This document shows positions 37,301 through 42,896 of a stretch of DNA of 64,000 nt, piece by piece (the first letter of the stretch is position 1; each line of letters starts with the position of its first letter). Under the pieces are notes generated by a model. It saw nothing but the letters and a program-made list of their open reading frames with translations. It did not search any database and was not told the origin of the DNA. The stretch is taken from assembly GCA_964593455.1 (NCBI GenBank), contig CAZQHK010000010.1, forward strand, positions 1-64,000. The letters are read 5' to 3'. This DNA comes from CAZQHK01 sp964593455. Lineage in GTDB: Bacteria > Muiribacteriota > CAYSPT01. Both the position numbers and the translations under genes were made by a program.

Positions 37301-38855
37301 ATTGTATGTGCAGGGCGACACCACGGACATGACCTACGGCACCAACACCTTCGGGCGGCTGATCAGGTTTTTTGACGCCGGACAGACCGACGCCTACTAC
37401 GATATCGGTATCGACTCGAGCGCCTCCCTCTTCATCAGCAAGAAGGCCTCCACCACTGCCGCCATGACCATCACCGGCACCGGCAACGTCGGTATCGGCA
37501 CTACCGCGCCGGGGTTAAACTTTGATGTAAGAGGACCAACGGGGTATCCGGCCACGAGCGGAGCAAGCCAAACTGGCATTTTCAGGATTTCTCAAACCTC
37601 CGGCAGCGTGGTAATGGATATGGGGATAAATGGATTCGGGCCCTATGGTGGTTGGCTTCAAGTTACACACAGTGGTGATCTTAGTAACGAATATCCCTTG
37701 ATTTTACAGCCGAACGGCGGCTATGTAGGTATTGGTACCAACGCCCCGGGTGGTGCTTTGGAGGTCCGAGATGCGGGTGATTCAAACATATATTCCGGGA
37801 CGCTGAGCGTGTGGGCGAATAACAAGACTCAAGGTATCGGAATGGGGTACACTGGCATTTCAAAATTAGCTTCTACCGCTGATAGCATCTTTTACATTGA
37901 TGCCAAAGGAGCAGGGGATTTATTATTGCAATATACCGCTACGGGCAATGTCGGTATCGGCACCAACATCCCGAGTACAAAACTGCATGTGTTCGGCGGA
38001 CAGGCGAAAATCGAAAATAGAGGCTCGGATAATCTCTTTACCATTGTGGCCGGAAATTATACGGATTACGATAATTTCGCGACTATTGCCCTGCAAAGCG
38101 GCGCCGGCGATTGGGAATACGACGAATTCAGCTATATACGTTCGGTCAATTTGGCAGGCCAGGGCAGTGGCGGCAGTAACACGAATCTTACGTTCGGGAA
38201 AAAAGTATCCCACTCAGCCGATCCCAATGATTATCAGGAGCACATGCGGATCACCAGCGCCGGCAACGTAGGCATCGGCACTTCCAGCCCGAGCGATACG
38301 TTGCATGTTGCCGGAGGGAATATCAAGCTCGACAACAACCGGGCGATCGAGTGGCGGAATGCGGGCGATAACGGGGATCTCGAGGTCTTGAAATGGGACG
38401 TCATCGACAATGTAACCTTGCAGGCGGGGAATCATATCTATTTCAACAGCTCCAACGGCGGCGGCACGAAAATGACGATTCTGAATTCCGGCAATGTTGG
38501 CCTCGGCACCACTTCGCCACAACACCTTCTGGATTTAGGTAATAGCATGGGTAAAAAGCTGGCGGTGTACCAGCAATCAACTGGAGACGATTTCTATGGC
38601 TTCGGGATATCTGGCGGGCTATTTGAGTTTTATTCGGCGGATAGCGGATCAGAAAATCCAGGTATGGTTTTGGATTCCGGCGGCAACGTCGGTATCGGCA
38701 CTACCGCGCCGGGAGCGAAGCTTCACATGGCAGACACGGGATCAGTCGTTCTAAAATTAGAAGCGGACACTGATGATACAACGGAAACCGACCATCCTTA
38801 CATGTTTTTCGTTCAGGACGGCGGGACGGTATCGGCCTCTGTCGGATATACCTGA
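31323..38855 (+). CDS. Giant GIGT-repeat surface lipoprotein (ends at an in-frame TGA)
   Basis: 2510 residues. Residues 1-26 are a lipoprotein signal with lipobox VAAGC, then a Gly/Ser-rich linker. Residues of about 45-320 hold carboxypeptidase-regulatory-like beta-sandwich domains (YTLTGKVVLPDGSSGPGILV, GGAIEGVVTAQDQEPVEGVM). A fibronectin-like domain follows to about 455. From residue 472 to the end are 21 repeats of NVGIGTTxPxxxLHVxG, separated by variable beta-rich spacers. Between the early repeats is a phage-tail-fibre-like stretch (SQISGSIPASQIAGDIP, ESGGTGAATAEQARINLGI). Likely a long trimeric outer-membrane fibre. The S74 tail domain it should carry lies in frame beyond the TGA at 38853-38855. 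Confidence 0.85.
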   Translation: MNTSKFALKSIVSAVILSLMVVAAGCGGGGSSAGSSGGGTPSLASLGYTLTGKVVLPDGSSGPGILVMASQVNEGGVTSQQARVLAARPTGPNEFKKAVQTASDSVGTYLTMTDAEGVYVLSGLDQGTYFIEASRDGMKATSRAVVSPNEASVVDLELTPTGSLSGTGELEGAEPGEHAGTFVVIKGTDYIGYTGSDGSFVIHQIPVGSYQVTFVHPGYESYDYPDSITIPTADTENLSTVTLASLKGGAIEGVVTAQDQEPVEGVMVKVEGLDRYGMTDADGAYRLDDVPAGTHTMQFHHDLVEVGVEETGVVVTKMATATLNAEFLDDKPPVWEGSSGVVYVTEITPTEGGYSKPAAEEISVAVEFGRAFDASPPLTVMVYFNHVEDWDAEMWENNNPGEYGESEIYEGIRGEYGVIVTGLIPGARYLFGVRAKDRHGNLEFNRSEYLHVPGEGVISPEERENLLTAVGNIGIGTKDPQGLFHVEASDGSAFVVAAETGNVGIGTTAPDAALTVGSDEQLPINAASGVFKVQSDGTVTAGTWQGDPIADGYIGSVSGSKVTGDIDASQISGSIPASQIAGDIPTSQLSGSIPGAQIAGDIPGKAAGVTGVVPLESGGTGAATAEQARINLGISTTGGLVAWGELTGTLSDQADLQGELEALQGNITTNQDDITSLATAVDSKESSVTAGTAAQYYRGDKSWQTLTTTTVPEGDNVYWTQDRFDAALAGKSTDDLLQGSVNHYSPWTLNGSELVYTVGNVGISTTSPGEKLHVNGKVRIGDYTLPSTDGTGGQVLATNGSGILSWNDLPEDTDTHLTDSEIGTMGYIKTYSETDPTVTLVKLQSLVNDDFHALGGVDVTLTDSQIAAMGYIKTDTNTTYSAGDGLALDGTSFSLSQQEAVSGQVLKWSGSAWAPGDDINEGDVTGPASVADHAVARFDGITGKVIQAAGVVIDDSGNVGIGTTSPTEFLHIKGSGYPWMIIESTDEEGGGLSLQSSGEEWQIYLEDTDLSFFQGDDETGSNRVVFKAGGNVGIGTTDPSVKLEVLSTTNNDGLSLKTVDGYNSYIRFHEGSAVKAAISHGGYDDNFNLSYPSSGFLSIREDYDEVLRVMGGMVGIGVTSPDEVLHLKDGALRIGDDTDAYTIFSADPGDDVVYLTSHNAILELNSVSDEDVSLAGGGGRVGIGNTEPESRLHITGDTGAGGRRVTVGDSFTPLAPPIDQHGDPYLHNLGVLTDYGGQDNEVQGAFRATDGDDIIEVLINHKYIGSAPWRALSVWGLYSQGATTEYFYVGAEGEGYFSGNVGIGTSAPGYPLDVDGSIHLISGAIVFPDGSQMNSAGTGSANSLSNTADLLITADSDSAAGGEIQFNISGSEKMVILNDGKVGIGTESPAGGLDISHGSLSLVLGANNGASTRTDATEKVSRIVASHYTKAEEPFAMMVGSALETDNMLQIGGGTTMANAATSVSFYTAANTTSTLGTERMTITSDGTVGIGTTSPSGRLEVQGGKTRIVSDDSFAGQLQVVNSSDNAESAIGFMDNGQHGTGTEWWVMGRGVWDIGAANFGICRQDVGSGGVALTILGANGNVGIGTTTPSQKLEVSGNVLATVLIGQTIESTAVGFKFPDGTTQSTSAGDSHSLDAADGSPADAVFVDNDGNVGVGTSSPSRHLHSVSSGIPLLAERSTTQTGITYTAASFQHTTSGDMADGFGPIIDFQIADGGAAAGQIAAVGAVRSGADNSGSLFLRTKNAGADVEVMRLTPAGNVGLGTTAPSQKLHVIGNGIFGLDSGASGVRGLTLRGDTGASDADLFTIGFERSFYNPGENAAEIAFGRANGGAEADIRFKTQSSASSLVERMRIDNSGNVGIGTASPGTSLHIFENSGDPTLRLEATGTDSPVIEFKNTDVTANFNGMGIAGASGDILDDAAAADFALTLRTGGAIRLSADTNHLASKGVNILANGKVGIGTTAPSYLLEVAGTARAEFMQVEGTDTVGVSIPLYVQGDTTDMTYGTNTFGRLIRFFDAGQTDAYYDIGIDSSASLFISKKASTTAAMTITGTGNVGIGTTAPGLNFDVRGPTGYPATSGASQTGIFRISQTSGSVVMDMGINGFGPYGGWLQVTHSGDLSNEYPLILQPNGGYVGIGTNAPGGALEVRDAGDSNIYSGTLSVWANNKTQGIGMGYTGISKLASTADSIFYIDAKGAGDLLLQYTATGNVGIGTNIPSTKLHVFGGQAKIENRGSDNLFTIVAGNYTDYDNFATIALQSGAGDWEYDEFSYIRSVNLAGQGSGGSNTNLTFGKKVSHSADPNDYQEHMRITSAGNVGIGTSSPSDTLHVAGGNIKLDNNRAIEWRNAGDNGDLEVLKWDVIDNVTLQAGNHIYFNSSNGGGTKMTILNSGNVGLGTTSPQHLLDLGNSMGKKLAVYQQSTGDDFYGFGISGGLFEFYSADSGSENPGMVLDSGGNVGIGTTAPGAKLHMADTGSVVLKLEADTDDTTETDHPYMFFVQDGGTVSASVGYT

Positions 38856-38970
38856 GGCACGGACAATTTCATGATCCAGAATATTACTGGCACCCCTTCA
38901 TATGTATATTTGCACGAGAACGGTAACGTTGGCATCGGCACTACCAATCCGGGAACCTATAAGTGCTATG
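32736..38970 (+). repeat. Array of 22 GIGT repeats
   Basis: Twenty-two copies of a motif of about 17 residues, N-V-G-I-G-T-T-x-P-x-x-x-L-x-V-x-G, spaced roughly 50-135 residues apart. The last copy lies beyond the TGA. At the DNA level a 33-base stretch (37481-37513) is repeated exactly at 38681-38713, 1200 bases and 400 codons apart. Spacer composition varies; 36640-36900, 37555-37720 and 38520-38670 are visibly richer in A+T than neighbouring spacers. Confidence 0.85.
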
Positions 38971-39344
38971 TCAACGGGACGGGCTACCTGGCTGATACCG
39001 CCTGGACGTACAGCTCCGATGAGCGGCTGAAGGAGAACGTGAGCCGGATACCATCGGGCCTGGATGTTATCGGGGAATTGGCGCCGGTGATCTTCGATTA
39101 CATCAACGGGGAGAAGCAACAGGCGGGGTTCATTGCCCAGGAGGTCAGGGACGTGCTGCCGGACATCGTGACCGAGGGACCCGACGGGATGCTCGGCATG
39201 AAGACCAATTCCATCATTCCGTACCTGGTGAAGGCGATCCAGGATCAACAGGGACAAATGGAGAACAAGCAGACGGAGATCGAAGTGCTCAAGGCGCAGA
39301 ACGCCGAGATCATGTCCCGGCTGGAGGCGCTGGAAGTACGGTAG
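38871..39344 (+). CDS. S74 endosialidase-type intramolecular chaperone domain, in frame with the giant lipoprotein
   Basis: 157 residues from the ATG at 38871. The frame is continuous with the gene at 31323 and is separated only by the TGA at 38853. It opens with the last GIGT repeat (NVGIGTTNPG). The Peptidase_S74 domain follows: YSSDERLKENV holds the serine at which such chaperones cleave themselves, then VIFDYINGEKQQAGFIAQEV and LPDIV. It ends with a coiled coil (QDQQGQMENKQTEIEVLKAQ). In phage tailspikes this domain trimerises the fibre and then cuts itself off. GAGG at 38854-38857 could allow re-initiation, but a free-standing protein beginning mid-repeat makes little sense. Readthrough, mutation or sequence error are the alternatives. 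Confidence 0.8.
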   Translation: MIQNITGTPSYVYLHENGNVGIGTTNPGTYKCYVNGTGYLADTAWTYSSDERLKENVSRIPSGLDVIGELAPVIFDYINGEKQQAGFIAQEVRDVLPDIVTEGPDGMLGMKTNSIIPYLVKAIQDQQGQMENKQTEIEVLKAQNAEIMSRLEALEVR

Positions 39345-39348
39345 GCAT

Positions 39349-39381
39349 AAAAAGTAAAGACCCGCCGGTGGAGCCGGCGGG
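39349..39381 (-). terminator. Rho-independent terminator for the 52-aa ORF
   Basis: CCCGCCGG (39361-39368) and CCGGCGGG (39374-39381) form an 8-bp GC stem with a 5-base loop. Read on the minus strand it is followed by TCTTTACTTTTT, so it terminates minus-strand transcription. It begins 35 bases after the stop of the small ORF. No T-run follows on the plus strand. Confidence 0.7.
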
Positions 39382-39416
39382 CCGATGCGAGTGAGTAAAA
39401 GGAAGCGGTAGAACGA

Positions 39417-39575
39417 TCAGACAGTAAAGTCGAGCTTGGAGCCGACAGAGTTATTGATATGATTGCTGAACTTCGCCAGGGTGCCGCCGCCGCTGCGCTG
39501 TGCACTCTGAAAATTTTTGAACTGTGCCAGTAATCCACTGTTGGCCGCGCTGTTTACCGCTCCGATCGCTGTCAT
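39417..39575 (-). CDS. Small protein of 52 residues, unknown function
   Basis: The sequence begins MTAIGAVNSAANSGLLAQFK and ends NNSVGSKLDFTV. It is rich in Ala, Ser, Asn and Gly with no signal peptide, cysteine or membrane helix. AGGAGG (39585-39590 complemented) lies 9 bases before the ATG. A plausible promoter lies at 39626-39655 and a terminator at 39349-39381, which together make a complete transcription unit. It is convergent with the S74 gene and divergent from the tubulin-like pair. I recognise no family. Amphipathic helix or short filament-type protein is only a guess. Confidence 0.65.
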   Translation of the reverse strand: MTAIGAVNSAANSGLLAQFKNFQSAQRSGGGTLAKFSNHINNSVGSKLDFTV

Positions 39576-39625
39576 GTTGTTCAGCCTCCTTTTGGTTTTT
39601 CGCCGCTTTCGCTTTTGTTCCTGCT

Positions 39626-39664
39626 GCTATACGGTTAAAGTATGGAACGTGCCAAGTTTTGGCA
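39626..39664 (-). promoter_or_regulatory. Promoter with overlapping palindrome for the 52-aa ORF
   Basis: On the minus strand TTGGCA (39650-39655), 18 bases, TATAGC (39626-39631). The -35 box is half of a palindrome TGCCAA-GTT-TTGGCA (39650-39664), which could be an operator. The rest of 39576-39956 (381 bases) contains no gene that I can support; it is presumably the leader of the tubulin-like operon. Confidence 0.4.
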
Positions 39665-39823
39665 ATAGGATGAAAAACGCGATTAATACAGGATATTTAA
39701 CGTTTTCAATAGAAGTACGTAAGTTTCGGTGACCAGCAAAAAACTGGCTGGTTAACTGTCCGGTTGGATAGTAAGTGAACTGCGCTGCTCAGGAATGAGA
39801 AGTTTAGATATTGGGATAGTTTT

Positions 39824-39845
39824 GCCGGTTAAACCGGCGAATGAC
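39824..39845. repeat. Hairpin and 15-mer shared with 521-535
   Basis: GCCGGTT-A-AACCGGC (39824-39838) is a tight palindrome. Its right half extends to AAACCGGCGAATGAC (39831-39845), which is identical to 521-535. Both copies lie a few hundred bases downstream of the end of a GIGT-repeat gene. The function is unknown. Confidence 0.35.
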
Positions 39846-39956
39846 GGTTAATAATTTGAAGGTCATTCAGGATAAACTCACAGACGCTGAAAGCTTGCTG
39901 TTAGCGGCCTAAAGCTGTGTTTCGAACTTGCGTAAAACCCCCTCTCGTGGTAGAGT

Positions 39957-42788
39957 ATGGCTATGATTTTCGAGAGAACCGTTACACCTTCGCTTGTTAT
40001 CGGGCTCGGTACCACCGGGTTCCAGGTGTTGAAGCATCTCTCCCGTCTTTTCGAAGAGAACGAGACTTTCGATCACGGGGTCCCGCCCATGGTGCGGTTG
40101 ATCTGTATCGACAACACGCCGCCTTCAGCAGAGATCCCCGGTATCGAGTACGTGACGCTGGAGAATATAGGTGGTTCCGACGGCGAAGATAGCGGGCAGG
40201 TTCACTCCTTATCCGACTATCCCGAGATTTCCGCCTGGCTTCCGGAAAACCTGACGCTGGAAGAGATCCGGGGCTCCAGGCTCTCCGGCCGGGCGGCGTT
40301 GTTCAAGAACGTCGACCGGGTGCTGGCGGAACTTAAAAACGGTATCACGGAGATCACCCGGAAACGCCATCTCACCGGTACTATCAAACGTACGCCGGAC
40401 GTGGTGCCCGCCAATGTCTACCTGATCACCTCGCTCTGTGGGTGTACCGGCGGCGGCATGTTTCTCGACGTGGCCTACATCGTCAGAGAACTTTTCAAAC
40501 GGAAAGGCAAGAAACAGCCCGAAATGCAAGGGTATTTCTTCCTGGCTGACACCTTCGAGCTGCAGGCGATGGAGCGGATGGACTATTTGACCGCCAACAT
40601 GGTGGCGGCCTTGAAAGAGCTCGACTTCTTCATGGAGAACATGGAGGATTTTGCCGTCAAGTACCGGAAAAACCTTTTTTACATCTCTGAGGAGGCGGCA
40701 AAACTTAAACCTTTCGATTTCGCTTACCTGGTCTCAGCCGTCGATATCAGCAATATCGTCACCCTGGAAAAAGTGGTCGGGGTCAGCGTTTTTCATGCTA
40801 TTGCCACGGAATTGGGAAAGGGTAACAAATCTTTTCTTTCAACCGCTTCAGCCCAGGCGTTTAAACCGGTGCGCACGGGACCTTTCAGGGGCCGCTACTC
40901 AAGCTACAGTTCCCTGGGCGTGTCTTCCATGGTGTTCCCGTACCGCCGGGTGGTGGAGATGGGGACCTGTCAATTCGCTGCCAATGTCACCGAGGAGATC
41001 CTGGAGTTCGTGAAGACCAGGGAAAACCCCAAGCCGTGGAATAATCAGCTCCGGGATTTTCTTTACGAGAATGGGCTTTTCGAGCAGAACCGGACCCTGA
41101 AGTTTTCGGAAGACCTGCTCCAGGGCGGTCAGCCGCGGCTGATCAGTTTGACGAAATACAAGAAGATCAAGCCTGACGACCGGTACGAAGCGCTGGTCAA
41201 GGACAAGAAAGAGACCGATCGAGTTAACCAGAGGCTGGTGGAGTCCATGGAGACGGCTTTGGAAGTGCAGTCTGAAAACTTCGCTCTGGCACTGGATGAT
41301 ACCTTGCTGGAGATCATGGCCAACGAGGACAAGGGCGTCCGGTTCGGTATCAAATTCCTCAACCGGCTCAAGATGAGCCTCGAACAGATGGAGATGACCC
41401 AACGGACGAAAAAGGCGATGGCGGCTAAGAACCAGGAGTTTCTGGATTCGCGGGCGGCCATGCTGCGCCGGGAGCTCAAAGAGGAGACCGAACGGTTCAT
41501 CCTGTTCAGAAACCGAAGCTTCATGAACGAGGCCAGCCAGAACTGTATCGAGACGTCAAACCAGGCCTCCATCAGTTTTATCAGCCGCCATAAAGCCGCT
41601 CTGACACAACCTTTCATAAAAGAAGCTTTGGTGTTTATCAAAGAGCGGACCGGTAAATTGGAATCGCTCGAGGGCGCCCTGGATAAGATGGCGGTCCGGT
41701 TTTCAGGTTCAGGTATTCCGGATTCGCTGGAAGGCGAGTTGTTCCATGATGACGAGAGCGACTGGCTGCTGGATGACTCCGTGGTAGACCTGTCAGACAT
41801 CAAATCCATCTACCGTGACATCGTCGGTAATTTCGAGGGTTTCGAGTCCTGGGTGCTGGGAGAAGATGTGTTGGACATGAGCCATCGGTGGGAGGAGTAC
41901 TGTACTCATCCGGAACTACTCGAAAAGAAAGTACTCGACTGCGGTCGGAAGCTGATCAATGAGCACGTGGCCGGTATGACTATCGAGGCGTTTCTCGAGG
42001 AGAAGATGAAGGCCAGGGGTAAGGACGAGTTTTCCCTGGTGGGAGAAAACCTGGGTGGCGAAGCGAAGCCCTTGTGGAACATCAACACCCACCTCTACCC
42101 GGACAAGATGGTCAATCTCAACCTGCTCGGCGTGTACGACCAGGAGAACACATTGATGGTCGAACACATCATCCCGTTTCTGCCCACCAAGGAACCGCCT
42201 TCCATTGTGACTACTCACAACCCGCACCGCATAACGCTGGTGGAGACTGCCCACGGAGCGCCGCTGTACGCGTTTAGGGGTATCGGTTCATGGGAAGAGG
42301 TCTACGACGAGATACTGATTCAGCGGCCGCTTCATTGCATTACCGGGAAAGCGAATACCATCAAGTGGTCCTCGTACACGTTTCGGCCGCAGCGAATCGA
42401 GATGGAGCAGGTGTTCCTGTATTTCTCCCTGGCGTGCGTGTTCGGGTACATCCAACCGATGAAGTGGGAAAAAAGAGTGCACTACTTTTTATGTTTTGAC
42501 GAATCGTCCCGGGACCGCCCAGAGGAGATCAAGGATCTTAACCTGGGCCGGAGTAAGTTCGACGCACTCGAAACGTTTGCCAGCTGTCAGTACGTGAGAA
42601 AGTGCAAGCACCTGGTAGGCAAGCATATCGATACCGTGAGTGTGACTGTGGCGAAGAAAACTATCGAGAATACCGTGGGCAAATTGAAACGTCACCTGGA
42701 AACAATTAAAGACGAGAAATACCACAAGTTTTTAACTCTTGAGATAAAGGAACTGACAGCGTTTACGGTAAGGTTGATGGAAAAATGA
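39957..42788 (+). CDS. Tubulin-like (Tubulin_2 family) GTPase-fold protein 1, diverged
   Basis: 943 residues, cytoplasmic. The N-terminal FtsZ/tubulin-like Rossmann domain has SLVIGLGTTGFQVLKHL (11-27) and ICIDN (49-53). The glycine-rich T4/tubulin signature position reads SLCGCTGGGMFLD (159-171), a departure from GGGTGSG. The region of about 440-620 is predicted to be a long charged helical segment (QMEMTQRTKKAMAAKNQEFL). The C-terminus shares blocks with the next gene (ESDWLLDDSVVDLSDIKSIY, VGENLGGEAKPLWNINTHLY). These large tubulin homologues are linked in the literature to membrane-associated or filament functions, but none is well characterised. Probably forms a pair with the product of 42897. 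Confidence 0.82.
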   Translation: MAMIFERTVTPSLVIGLGTTGFQVLKHLSRLFEENETFDHGVPPMVRLICIDNTPPSAEIPGIEYVTLENIGGSDGEDSGQVHSLSDYPEISAWLPENLTLEEIRGSRLSGRAALFKNVDRVLAELKNGITEITRKRHLTGTIKRTPDVVPANVYLITSLCGCTGGGMFLDVAYIVRELFKRKGKKQPEMQGYFFLADTFELQAMERMDYLTANMVAALKELDFFMENMEDFAVKYRKNLFYISEEAAKLKPFDFAYLVSAVDISNIVTLEKVVGVSVFHAIATELGKGNKSFLSTASAQAFKPVRTGPFRGRYSSYSSLGVSSMVFPYRRVVEMGTCQFAANVTEEILEFVKTRENPKPWNNQLRDFLYENGLFEQNRTLKFSEDLLQGGQPRLISLTKYKKIKPDDRYEALVKDKKETDRVNQRLVESMETALEVQSENFALALDDTLLEIMANEDKGVRFGIKFLNRLKMSLEQMEMTQRTKKAMAAKNQEFLDSRAAMLRRELKEETERFILFRNRSFMNEASQNCIETSNQASISFISRHKAALTQPFIKEALVFIKERTGKLESLEGALDKMAVRFSGSGIPDSLEGELFHDDESDWLLDDSVVDLSDIKSIYRDIVGNFEGFESWVLGEDVLDMSHRWEEYCTHPELLEKKVLDCGRKLINEHVAGMTIEAFLEEKMKARGKDEFSLVGENLGGEAKPLWNINTHLYPDKMVNLNLLGVYDQENTLMVEHIIPFLPTKEPPSIVTTHNPHRITLVETAHGAPLYAFRGIGSWEEVYDEILIQRPLHCITGKANTIKWSSYTFRPQRIEMEQVFLYFSLACVFGYIQPMKWEKRVHYFLCFDESSRDRPEEIKDLNLGRSKFDALETFASCQYVRKCKHLVGKHIDTVSVTVAKKTIENTVGKLKRHLETIKDEKYHKFLTLEIKELTAFTVRLMEK

Positions 42789-42896
42789 TGAAGATGGAGG
42801 TTTTTTGCGGGATAGCGGTATATAATCGAAAGATGATATAGTAAACGTATTGCTTTCGAACATTACAGATAAACAAAAGGAAGGCGGCGAAACGTC

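Noticed and set aside
32736..38970. CRISPR-like regular repeats
   Set aside because: The repetition is at the protein level within a continuous reading frame, with unequal spacing and variable DNA.
31323..39344. Use of TGA as a sense codon in this genome
   Set aside because: Several neighbouring genes end in TGA within ATGA overlaps and the proteins end where expected. Only this one gene shows the conflict.
39640..39664. Sigma54-like TTGGCAC before the small ORF
   Set aside because: The -12 GC is missing at the required spacing; a sigma70-type reading fits better.
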